A stretch of DNA of 64,000 nt from Flagellimonas sp947499585 (GTDB lineage Bacteria > Bacteroidota > Bacteroidia > Flavobacteriales > Flavobacteriaceae). The notes under the pieces were generated by a model. It did no database searches. It had not been told where the DNA came from and worked only from the letters and a program-made list of their open reading frames with translations. Of the stretch, positions 18,088 through 25,187 are shown one piece after another (position 1 is the first letter of the stretch; each line of letters opens with the position of its first letter). The stretch covers positions 558,001 to 622,000 of the forward strand of contig NZ_CP138995.1 of NCBI RefSeq assembly GCF_044596045.1. The letters are read 5' to 3'. The position numbers and the translations under genes were made by a program.

Positions 18088-18402
18088 ATGGAGTTTGAAA
18101 AATTCAAGGAGGTCCGTGAATTATTTTGTTTGAAGCACCCAGAGGTTACAGAAGGAAAAATGATGAGTTCCCCTGCTATCCATTACAAAAACAAAGTATT
18201 TGCATTCTTCTCCAAAAAGGAAAAAATGGTATTCAAATTGGGAAAGGGCTACCCTTTGAAAGAGCAAGATTTTGAGCTTTCTGAATTCAACCCTTTTAAA
18301 ACCAAAAAACCTTTAGCAGGTTGGTACGAAGTTGATTTTGAATACCATGAAAAATGGGAGAAGCTTGCACATAAGGCGTTGGAATTGATAAAATCGAATT
18401 GA
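18088..18402 (+). CDS. Small YjbR/MmcQ-like protein
   Basis: A 104-residue cytoplasmic protein with an alpha/beta pattern. The central KNKVFAFFSKKEKMVFKLG and terminal EKWEKLAHKALELIK resemble MmcQ/YjbR (CyaY-like fold) proteins, whose biochemical role is unclear. The resemblance is by pattern only. It is followed directly by a TfoX-like gene with a similar fold, and the two are probably cotranscribed. No signal peptide or membrane segment is seen. Confidence 0.55.
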   Translation: MEFEKFKEVRELFCLKHPEVTEGKMMSSPAIHYKNKVFAFFSKKEKMVFKLGKGYPLKEQDFELSEFNPFKTKKPLAGWYEVDFEYHEKWEKLAHKALELIKSN

Positions 18403-18404
18403 AG

Positions 18405-18731
18405 ATGGGGGTAAAGGGAGCGAAAATTACGCAAGGTTCAGTATTGGCTGCAGAGCAGATAGTTCAAAAATTGAGTTCAATAAGTGACATTTCAGCAAAA
18501 AAAATGTTTGGTGGCCATGGTATATTTCATACAGGTAAGATGTTTGGAATTATTGATTCAAAAGGGACTGCTTACCTGAAAGTGGATATTTCCAATCAAA
18601 AGGATTATGAAAAAAATGGAGCTAGCAAACACGGCAAAATGCCTTATTACTCCATTCCTGATACGGTTTTTGATGATGTTGATACGCTTTTGCTTTGGGT
18701 CAAAAAATCAATTGAAATCTCCAAAAAATAA
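18405..18731 (+). CDS. TfoX/Sxy N-terminal domain protein
   Basis: A 108-residue protein. The ATG at 18405 is preferred; an in-frame TTG lies 6 bases earlier and would overlap the preceding stop. ISAKKMFGGHGIFHTGKMFG and the later PYYSIPDTVFDD match the TfoX N-terminal domain pattern, but the C-terminal domain of competence regulators is missing. Stand-alone versions are widespread and of unknown role. The start is 2 bases after the upstream stop, so the pair is cotranscribed. Confidence 0.72.
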   Translation: MGVKGAKITQGSVLAAEQIVQKLSSISDISAKKMFGGHGIFHTGKMFGIIDSKGTAYLKVDISNQKDYEKNGASKHGKMPYYSIPDTVFDDVDTLLLWVKKSIEISKK

Positions 18732-18737
18732 CGAAAC

Positions 18738-19403
18738 ATGATTACTTCTTCATACACTGCCTTTTTTAAAGAACTAGCTAGAAACAATAATAAGGAGTGG
18801 TTTCATGCGAACAAAAAACGATATGAAAATGAGGTGAAAGCTCCTTTTTTGGATTTACTGGATAATTTGTTGCCAAACTTGACGGAATGGGACGATCGCA
18901 TCCTTCCAGATGCCAAAAAGGCTATGTTTCGAATTAATAAAGATGTTCGTTTTTCAAAGGATAAAACACCATACCACAACATTTTAAAAGCTGGCTTTTC
19001 ACCTAACGGGAAAAAATCCATTTTGCCTGGGTATTATTTAGGGATAGATGCTACCAGTATTCATGTTGGAGGCGGCCTTTTTATGCTAAGACCTCCTGAA
19101 CTTGCCTTGGTCCGAAACCATATTGCGAAGGACATAGTGGCTTTAACAAAAATTGTTGAGGCTTCATCGTTCACCCAAAACTTTGGAAGACTTAAAGGAG
19201 AAAAGTCAAAACGATTGGATAAGAGCTTGCTTCCCGCAGCGGAAAAAACAAATCTAATCTATAACAAACAATTCTATGCCATGGCCGAATTTCCATTGGA
19301 GCCTTTTTATAACTCTGATGAATTAGGCGGTGAAATCTTGAACCATTTCAAGGCTATTAAACCTTTGAATACTTATTTGAGCCAGGCATTTGATTTATCT
19401 TGA
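18738..19403 (+). CDS. DUF2461 family protein
   Basis: A 221-residue protein with family hallmarks of DUF2461 (TIGR02453): FKELARNNNKEWFHANKKRYE near the N-terminus, MFRINKDVRFSKDKTPYHNI in the centre and PGYYLGIDATSIHVGGG after it. No enzymatic role is established for the family. It follows the TfoX-like gene by 6 bases on the same strand. It has no membrane segments or signal peptide. Confidence 0.85.
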   Translation: MITSSYTAFFKELARNNNKEWFHANKKRYENEVKAPFLDLLDNLLPNLTEWDDRILPDAKKAMFRINKDVRFSKDKTPYHNILKAGFSPNGKKSILPGYYLGIDATSIHVGGGLFMLRPPELALVRNHIAKDIVALTKIVEASSFTQNFGRLKGEKSKRLDKSLLPAAEKTNLIYNKQFYAMAEFPLEPFYNSDELGGEILNHFKAIKPLNTYLSQAFDLS

Positions 19404-19436
19404 GTTTATTTATTAATCATAAAAACAGAAACAAAA

Positions 19437-19805
19437 ATGACAACACAAGAAGTTGCAGACAAACTAGTAAGCCTTTGTAGAGAAGGCAAATATGATCAGG
19501 CTTATGGCCTTTATGCCCAAGATGCGGTTAGCGTTGAGATGGCAGGAGTGCCAAATGAAGTGACCGAAGGGCTAGACAATATTTTAAAAGGTTTTGAACA
19601 GTGGGCCAATAATATTCAAGAAGCACATGGAGGAACTGTTGGAGACCCTATTGTAATGGGCAATCATTTTGTAGTGCCAATGACCAGCGATGTTACTTTT
19701 AAACAGGGAGGTAGAGTAAATATGGAAGAGCTTTCTATGTATCAAGTAGAGAACGGGAAAATTAAGAAAGCACAGTTCTTTTATGATCCTTCAGCCATGT
19801 TTTAG
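19437..19805 (+). CDS. SnoaL-like (NTF2-fold) protein
   Basis: A 122-residue protein with the helix-then-beta layout of NTF2-like/SnoaL domains: VADKLVSLCREGKYDQAYGLYAQDAVSVEM at the N-terminus, described by its two helices and first strand, and strand-rich VNMEELSMYQVENGKIKKAQFFYDP at the end. These proteins may bind or isomerise small ligands; no catalytic residues can be named. The gene is 33 bases after the DUF2461 gene. Confidence 0.75.
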   Translation: MTTQEVADKLVSLCREGKYDQAYGLYAQDAVSVEMAGVPNEVTEGLDNILKGFEQWANNIQEAHGGTVGDPIVMGNHFVVPMTSDVTFKQGGRVNMEELSMYQVENGKIKKAQFFYDPSAMF

Positions 19806-19815
19806 GTAAGAATGT

Positions 19816-19890
19816 TGTCAGTTCGAGCGCAGTCGAGAACTTTTTAATGCAAAGGTTGTAAAGACCATCTCGACTTCGCTCGATGTGACA
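19816..19890. repeat. REP-like imperfect inverted repeat
   Basis: A 23-base arm at 19816-19838 (TGTCAGTTCGAGCGCAGTCG...) pairs with 19868-19890, with 3 mismatches, around a 29-base centre. It fills the space between convergent genes. I recall very similar elements in many flavobacterial genomes, where they sit between genes as REP-like repeats; it may also act as a bidirectional terminator. Confidence 0.65.
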
Positions 19891-19912
19891 ATTAGCGATA
19901 GAAAATACGCTA

Positions 19913-20608
19913 TCATCCTGCAAAAAATGTTTCCAGTTCTTTGAGTGTTTCCGTAGAAGTTTGAATGTCCTTTACTATTTCTCCTTTGTTCAATACTACA
20001 ATTCGTTCACAAACTTCGGTGACATGAGTTAAATCATGGCTGGAAACTAAAACCGTGACTTCATTTTTAGCTGCCAATTCCTTAATTATACCTTTTAGGC
20101 GTATCTGCGTGGTAGGGTCCAAATTGGCGAAAGGCTCATCTAATATTACTACTTCAGGGTTTCCAATGAACGAAGCAACTATTCCAGCTTTTTTTTGGTT
20201 TCCTTTGGATAAATCCCGTAGGTACTTTTTTTGACCTAAAATTTCACCGTGGAAAAAGTCTTCAAAAGTGGAAAGGAGTGCATCTACATCTGCTTTGTTT
20301 CTTCCTCTTAAATCGCCAACAAAATAAAAGTATTCTTCAGGTGTTAAGTACCCTATAAGGAAGGATTCATCAATAAATGATGATGTAAAAGGCTTCCACC
20401 CTTCGCTCTTATTTACTTGAACATCGTTATTTATAATATGGCCTGATGTTGGCTGAATCAAATCCAATAAAAGGCTAAAAAAAGTGGTCTTGCCGGCACC
20501 ATTGTTACCCACCAGACCAAAGCTTTGACCTTTAGGTATTTCCAAAGATTCAATGTTCAAGACTGTTTGAGATCTGTATTTTTTGGAAAGGTTTTCCGTT
20601 GTAATCAT
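19913..20608 (-). CDS. ABC transporter ATP-binding protein
   Basis: A 231-residue ATPase subunit. The Walker A loop GNNGAGKTT is at residues 34-42, Walker B is VVILDEPFANLD, and the switch His is in VSSHDLTH. The signature motif reads LSKGNQKK instead of LSGGQ, a variant seen in ABC-2-type exporters. It works with the DUF5687 membrane protein 36 bases upstream in the same operon. The substrate is unknown. Confidence 0.92.
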   Translation of the reverse strand: MITTENLSKKYRSQTVLNIESLEIPKGQSFGLVGNNGAGKTTFFSLLLDLIQPTSGHIINNDVQVNKSEGWKPFTSSFIDESFLIGYLTPEEYFYFVGDLRGRNKADVDALLSTFEDFFHGEILGQKKYLRDLSKGNQKKAGIVASFIGNPEVVILDEPFANLDPTTQIRLKGIIKELAAKNEVTVLVSSHDLTHVTEVCERIVVLNKGEIVKDIQTSTETLKELETFFAG

Positions 20609-20644
20609 CTATGTGTTTTTTATTTTCACTTTCGTGAATTTTAC

Positions 20645-22114
20645 TTAACTGTTCTTTTCCTTAAAGCCAGCTATCATTCCATATTTCTTTTTTCTATACT
20701 GTTCTGTAATCTTGTCCAGCAGATAATTCTTTAGCGCAAACCCTATAACTCCCAAAAGAGAAAGTGTTATTACCGCCGCTTCCATAGATATGAGATAATA
20801 GGCTCCAGTAAAAATTAGAATGGGTAGCCCTAAAACTGGTAACATTATTAAAAACTGGGTGGCACTTGTGCCCTGCATATTACCAAATGGGCTTTTATCC
20901 AGATCTATTCTTTTTTTATTGAAAGATCCAAAAAATAGAATCACGGGAATGTTTACTCCTAAATTATAAATCGCACTTCCAAAGTTTATTGCTAAAGCTT
21001 CCCAGCCAAAATAGACATAAGGAATGGTCAATAAAAACATGACCAACACACTAACAGATATAAGAGTTGCCTTGGACTCCAAATATTTTCTAAGCGGTAT
21101 GTTCTGTGCCATCATCATACTATAATAACCACTGTCCCACGCAGGAATAAATTGTCCAAAATTGCTTAAGAAAATTCCCGTCATGAAGATTCCCAAAAAA
21201 GCAAACATCGGAATCATGTTGGCATAGATTTCTTGGGTGTAGAATATCAACCCATAAAACACAAAGAGAAGAGATATAAACACCTGGGCTTTGGTTCTTT
21301 TGTTGCGCCAAATCATCTTAAGATCCAACTGTAAAAAAGTTCCCATGTCCCCAAAGCGTTTTGTCCATGACAAATCTGAAGTCTTTACCTCTTTTGTTTT
21401 GGACTCTAAAGAAGCATCTAAAAAGAGCTTGTTTTTAAGCAGTTTATAATTCAAAGCATATGCCAAGATAGCCAGTCCCAGAGGTATTAGTACAGTAATG
21501 GGGTATTGATATAATCCATGAAAAATAGGTCCGAAAAATTCTTTTACAGGTATTATTTGAAAATAATCGAGTCCATATAGAACAACTATGATGCCCCCAA
21601 TAATTCCTAATGCCTTATCACTTTTATTAACAAGAAAATTGACATAGTTGATACAAAGTATTATAGAGGAAATTGACACAAGCCATAACAATACATTCAA
21701 AGCGGGATATCCATTGAACAAAAGCACAATGCCAAAAGGGATAAAAAAGAAAAGTGCCAACAAATTGTAACCAGATACACCTGATCTACCCAATATATAA
21801 TGTGTTATGGTACTTTTTTTAATCGGAAACAACAATAATGGTTTAATGTCCATAACAGGAAGCTTCTGCAAAAAGTATCTAAAAAGCAGTTCTATTAGGA
21901 TCCAATAAACCAAATACCCACTAAGCACCCACATTGGAGATTGGTCTGGAAAGGTTTTTCTAAGGATTTCATAAAGAAATCCTCCAACAAACACCAAGGC
22001 CCCAATCATATAAATGCCAAAAAAGATCATTACAATCTTCAATGCCAACCCTTTCCCAAATGAAGAGGATCTATAAAAAGATTTCCATTGAAGATTGATA
22101 AAACGTTTAAACAT
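20645..22114 (-). CDS. DUF5687 family ABC transporter permease-like protein
   Basis: A 489-residue membrane protein with about 12 transmembrane helices and a central cytoplasmic segment (residues about 230-265). Size, topology and pairing with the adjacent ATPase fit the Bacteroidota DUF5687 family, probably an ABC-2-type export permease. An N-terminal soluble helix (FKRFINLQWKSFYRSSSFGK) precedes the first membrane span. The substrate cannot be told. It is divergent from the oxidoreductase at 22239. Confidence 0.8.
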   Translation of the reverse strand: MFKRFINLQWKSFYRSSSFGKGLALKIVMIFFGIYMIGALVFVGGFLYEILRKTFPDQSPMWVLSGYLVYWILIELLFRYFLQKLPVMDIKPLLLFPIKKSTITHYILGRSGVSGYNLLALFFFIPFGIVLLFNGYPALNVLLWLVSISSIILCINYVNFLVNKSDKALGIIGGIIVVLYGLDYFQIIPVKEFFGPIFHGLYQYPITVLIPLGLAILAYALNYKLLKNKLFLDASLESKTKEVKTSDLSWTKRFGDMGTFLQLDLKMIWRNKRTKAQVFISLLFVFYGLIFYTQEIYANMIPMFAFLGIFMTGIFLSNFGQFIPAWDSGYYSMMMAQNIPLRKYLESKATLISVSVLVMFLLTIPYVYFGWEALAINFGSAIYNLGVNIPVILFFGSFNKKRIDLDKSPFGNMQGTSATQFLIMLPVLGLPILIFTGAYYLISMEAAVITLSLLGVIGFALKNYLLDKITEQYRKKKYGMIAGFKEKNS

Positions 22115-22212
22115 GGGCTGGTGATTTTCTAGATGTTTGTACCTAAAATACTTGATTTGTTACAAAAGCAACGCTTTTTTTAAAATCTGCCTTTCAAAAT
22201 TGTATGAATGCT

Positions 22213-22220
22213 TAGTTTTG
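22213..22220 (+). promoter_or_regulatory. Promoter -7 element (TAGTTTTG)
   Basis: An exact TAnnTTTG match 18 bases before the ATG of the oxidoreductase gene. No good TTG is found 17-23 bases upstream, so the -33 part is weak. Confidence 0.4.
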
Positions 22221-22238
22221 CAAAAAAATTGACATTCC

Positions 22239-23288
22239 ATGAATGACTTTCATGCATTAAAAATTGCTGCTGTTGATACTTTAACCCCAAATGCAGTGGC
22301 GCTTACTTTTGAAGTTCCCGAAAACCTTAAAAATACCTTTGCTTTTACAGCAGGTCAGTATATTACCATAAAGCATACGGTAAATGGAGAAGAATTGCGC
22401 AGAGCATATTCCATTTCCTCAGCACCATCTTCTGGAAAACTTACCGTTGGAATCAAAAAAGTGCCAAAAGGCACCTTTTCCGTCTATGCAAATGAGAACA
22501 TTAAAGCTGGAGATGTTTTAGAAGTTATGCCGCCTGAAGGACGATTTGTTTTTGAAAAAAATTCCGAAGCAAAAAACATCGCAGCATTCGCCGCAGGAAG
22601 TGGAATCACTCCAATAATCAGCATTGCCCAAACTGTTCTGGAAAGTCATCCAGAAAGCACCTTTGTATTGGTTTTTGGAAACCAGTCTCCAGAAGAAGCT
22701 ATGTATTTACGGGCAGTACAAGAGCTTCAAGATAGATATACCAATAGGTTTTTTACTCAGCATGTCTATAGTCGATCACAAGAAGAAAACGCTCTTTTTG
22801 GCAGAATTGAAACCTCTACCGTAAACTTTATTATCAAAAACAAGTTTAAAGAAACCTCTTTTGATGCTTTCTATTTATGCGGTCCAGAAGAAATGATTAC
22901 TTCTGTTTCTGATACTTTAAAAACCAATGGAATTGCTGAGGACAAAATATTCTTCGAACTTTTTACGAGCTCTGACACGGAAGACACTCTTGCTGAAGAA
23001 CTAGAAGGAAAAACAACCTTGGAAGTCACTGTAGATGATGAAGTTTTTTCATTATCCATGGATAAAAAGACTTTGGTCCTAGATGCCGTTCTTAAAGAAA
23101 ACATTAATGCCCCCTATTCCTGTCAAGGTGGTGTTTGCAGTAGTTGTATTGCAAGGATTACCGAGGGAAAAGCTGAAATGGTAAAAAACCAAATACTAAC
23201 AGATGGCGAAGTAGCTGAAGGGTTCATTTTAACATGTCAAGCACACCCACTTACCTCAACACTTAAGGTTGATTATGATGATGTGTAA
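22239..23288 (+). CDS. Ferredoxin-NADP reductase-type oxidoreductase with C-terminal 2Fe-2S domain (PaaE/Hcr-like)
   Basis: A 349-residue three-domain electron-transfer protein. Residues 1-105 form the FAD-binding barrel (RRAYSISSAP). Residues about 110-230 form the NAD(P)-binding domain (AAGSGITPIISI, then YLCGPEEMI). Residues about 262-349 form a plant-type ferredoxin domain with cluster cysteines 295, 300, 303 and 333 (CQGGVCSSC ... C). It passes electrons from NAD(P)H to a partner oxygenase or reductase. No phenylacetate or other oxygenase genes are nearby, so the partner is unknown. It is a single-gene transcription unit. Confidence 0.9.
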   Translation: MNDFHALKIAAVDTLTPNAVALTFEVPENLKNTFAFTAGQYITIKHTVNGEELRRAYSISSAPSSGKLTVGIKKVPKGTFSVYANENIKAGDVLEVMPPEGRFVFEKNSEAKNIAAFAAGSGITPIISIAQTVLESHPESTFVLVFGNQSPEEAMYLRAVQELQDRYTNRFFTQHVYSRSQEENALFGRIETSTVNFIIKNKFKETSFDAFYLCGPEEMITSVSDTLKTNGIAEDKIFFELFTSSDTEDTLAEELEGKTTLEVTVDDEVFSLSMDKKTLVLDAVLKENINAPYSCQGGVCSSCIARITEGKAEMVKNQILTDGEVAEGFILTCQAHPLTSTLKVDYDDV

Positions 23289-23299
23289 AAGGTGAAAAT

Positions 23300-23332
23300 A
23301 GGATTGAATTAGACGCGGACAGACACAATCCT
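23300..23332. terminator. Weak hairpin between convergent genes
   Basis: AGGATTG (23300-23306) and CAATCCT (23326-23332) form a 7-bp stem with a 19-base loop, followed by GATTTTTC on the plus strand. It lies between the oxidoreductase and patatin stops. The long loop makes it a weak candidate. Confidence 0.35.
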
Positions 23333-23339
23333 GATTTTT

Positions 23340-24122
23340 CTATACTTTCAAAACACTTTCGAACATCCTACTGGCATGGTCATAACCAATGACAAAGGCC
23401 TTTTGTATTCCCTTTTTGTCCAAAACCCCAATTTTTTCCAACTCTTTGGGCTCTATGAACAAATCGCATTCTTTTAGTTTTTGGTGACTTGAAGCATAAA
23501 TCATCAGCCCTGTTACCCTTCCGGCCAATTGCAAAGAATTTTTTAGGTCTTTTTTCTGGACTTCCCCGGCAATAGAAACGTTACTTCCAATAATAAAGTC
23601 AGCTTTTCCATCAACATACTCTTTAGGAAAGTTGTTCATTACCCCGCCATCGGCATATAGCGTTTTGTTAATTTCAACTGGACTGAACACTGGAGTTAAC
23701 GCGGCAGAAGCTAAAAGCGGTTTTATTAGTTCTCCTTCAGTAAATACTTTTTCTTCTCCTCGGAGTAAATCAGTAGCCACTACATATAGTGGTTTCTCCA
23801 GACTTTCAAATGAATCTTTTGGGAAGTATCCTTTAAAAATATTAAAATACCTTTCGGTATTGATAAAACCAGGCTTACTAATGGAAAAGAAGTTATACTG
23901 AAATAAAGGAGTATCCTTAAAAAACTGCAACATGTCTTCCACAGAATTCCCATTTGCATATAAGGCCCCTACCAAAGCTCCCACGCTAGAACCTGCTACC
24001 ACTTTAGCATCCAATCCATGTTCCTGCATTGCTTTTATTAACCCAATATGAGCCATCCCGCGAATTCCTCCTCCAGAAAGCACCACTCCAATGGATTTTG
24101 CTTGGATACTATTTGCGTTCAT
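23340..24122 (-). CDS. Patatin-like phospholipase (RssA type)
   Basis: A 260-residue serine lipase-fold protein. GGGIRGMAHIG (residues 18-28) is the oxyanion-hole block, GSSVG (44-48) carries nucleophile Ser46, and YADGG supplies Asp158 of the catalytic dyad. There is no signal peptide, so it probably acts in the cytoplasm on lipids or acyl esters. Length matches bacterial RssA-like proteins. An exact TAAATTTG promoter element lies 25 bases upstream. Confidence 0.92.
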   Translation of the reverse strand: MNANSIQAKSIGVVLSGGGIRGMAHIGLIKAMQEHGLDAKVVAGSSVGALVGALYANGNSVEDMLQFFKDTPLFQYNFFSISKPGFINTERYFNIFKGYFPKDSFESLEKPLYVVATDLLRGEEKVFTEGELIKPLLASAALTPVFSPVEINKTLYADGGVMNNFPKEYVDGKADFIIGSNVSIAGEVQKKDLKNSLQLAGRVTGLMIYASSHQKLKECDLFIEPKELEKIGVLDKKGIQKAFVIGYDHASRMFESVLKV

Positions 24123-24146
24123 GAAATAAGTAGATTAAAAGCATTG

Positions 24147-24154
24147 CAAATTTA
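24147..24154 (-). promoter_or_regulatory. Promoter -7 element (TAAATTTG) for the patatin gene
   Basis: An exact TAnnTTTG match on the minus strand, 25 bases before the ATG. No clear -33 TTG lies at the right distance. Confidence 0.4.
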
Positions 24155-24204
24155 GTCTCTAGACCCCGAAATCACGATTTTACTGCCGTTTTTTAAGAGA
24201 ACAT

Positions 24205-24224
24205 TACCGACTTCTCGGTCTGTC
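24205..24224. promoter_or_regulatory. TetR-type operator candidate A
   Basis: TACCGACTTCTCGGTCTGTC. The arms CCGAC and GTCTG are separated by six bases. It shares ten fixed positions with operators B, C and D (24310, 36866 and 36994). Confidence 0.5.
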
Positions 24225-24309
24225 ATCTCTAAATACTATAGTCATTTATGTAGTTCATCGATACCTATTCGATTTTAATCTTTACCAATTGATACCCCTC
24301 CATTTTCAA

Positions 24310-24329
24310 AACCGACTTGCCGGTCGGAA
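24310..24329. promoter_or_regulatory. TetR-type operator candidate B
   Basis: AACCGACTTGCCGGTCGGAA. The arms CCGAC and GTCGG are perfectly complementary around TTGCCG. It lies 104 bases before the start of the DUF2064 gene. Confidence 0.55.
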
Positions 24330-24402
24330 TGTTAAAATTGACAATTATTAAAGAAAAATGTAATTCATAGTAATCCTTTGCGACCAAATCAGAATAGATA
24401 TT

Positions 24403-24420
24403 TATCGTAAGTTTACGATA
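24403..24420. promoter_or_regulatory. Palindromic site upstream of the ArsS cluster
   Basis: TATCGTAAGTTTACGATA has perfect 8-base arms with a 2-base centre. It ends 12 bases before the TTG start of the first cluster gene. It could be a second repressor site overlapping the promoter or leader, or an RNA hairpin limiting initiation. Confidence 0.5.
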
Positions 24421-24432
24421 GTAGATTAAATC

Positions 24433-25131
24433 TTGGAAAACACTTTCTCAAAAGAAACAGCAATCCTGATTTTTGCGAATTCCGCTGCTGTGGAAACTCG
24501 TCGTAAAAAGACTGTGGCTAATTTAGATTTATTCCATGCGCTAACGTCACGTACCATTCAAATTGCCAAAGCTTCCGGATTACCTTTTTTCCACTTTACC
24601 GAAAAACAACAAGAAGGTGCAACCTTTGGTGAGCGTTTTTCCAATGCCGTTCAAGCTATTTATGAAAAGGGCTATGCAAATGTTATTACCATTGGTAATG
24701 ATAGTCCTCAATTAAAAGCCTCACATATTATTGAGGCAGAAAGGCAATTACAGCTTGGCAAAACTGTTTTAGGGCCAACTACTGATGGTGGTTTTTATCT
24801 AATGGGGCTTCATCGTTCCAATTTTGACCCAAAACTATTTCTTAGTTTGCCATGGCAACGTTTTGGGCTTTTCAACAAGATTTTCCTGTTATTTGAAAGT
24901 TACGATTCTCATGTATTCAGGCTTCCTGTTTTACATGACATCGATACCAAAGAGGATATTGTCAACATATTGCGTTTTTCCAAAACAATCGCAATTTCTA
25001 TCTTAAAAATTCTTAGTTCCTTACTAAAAAAGCATATTCGGATTGTTTCCAAAAACGTTCAAATACTCCAACATCATTTTACCTCTCTTTATTTTAACAA
25101 GGGTTCACCAGTCTTGATGCAATTTTCCTAA
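24433..25131 (+). CDS. DUF2064/TIGR04282-like glycosyltransferase (rSAM/selenodomain-associated)
   Basis: A 232-residue protein. The start must be TTG at 24433: an in-frame stop lies at 24427-24429 and no ATG precedes conserved sequence. Blocks ETAILIFANSA, GNDSPQL, GPTTDGGFYLMGL and LHDIDTKED match the GT-A-fold DUF2064 family, often found beside ArsS-type radical SAM proteins. It probably transfers or activates a sugar unit in the small-molecule pathway of this cluster. The C-terminal 45 residues are basic and hydrophobic and less conserved. SusC follows after 56 bases. Confidence 0.8.
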   Translation: MENTFSKETAILIFANSAAVETRRKKTVANLDLFHALTSRTIQIAKASGLPFFHFTEKQQEGATFGERFSNAVQAIYEKGYANVITIGNDSPQLKASHIIEAERQLQLGKTVLGPTTDGGFYLMGLHRSNFDPKLFLSLPWQRFGLFNKIFLLFESYDSHVFRLPVLHDIDTKEDIVNILRFSKTIAISILKILSSLLKKHIRIVSKNVQILQHHFTSLYFNKGSPVLMQFS

Positions 25132-25143
25132 GCATCAATAAGT

Positions 25144-25161
25144 AATGACATTTCTGTCATT
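25144..25161 (+). other. Hairpin between the DUF2064 gene and susC-like gene
   Basis: AATGACA (25144-25150) and TGTCATT (25155-25161) form a 7-bp stem with a 4-base loop TTTC, 27 bases before the SusC start. It may tune expression of the transporter genes relative to the first gene. Confidence 0.4.
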
Positions 25162-25187
25162 TAAAAGACTAACGATTAAACCCATCA

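Larger units (their letters stand above)
24123..24432. other. Intergenic control region between the patatin gene and the ArsS cluster
   Basis: This 310-base stretch encodes no recognisable gene. It holds a promoter -7 element for the patatin gene, two TetR-type inverted repeats and an 18-base palindrome just before the first cluster gene, each listed separately. Confidence 0.7.
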
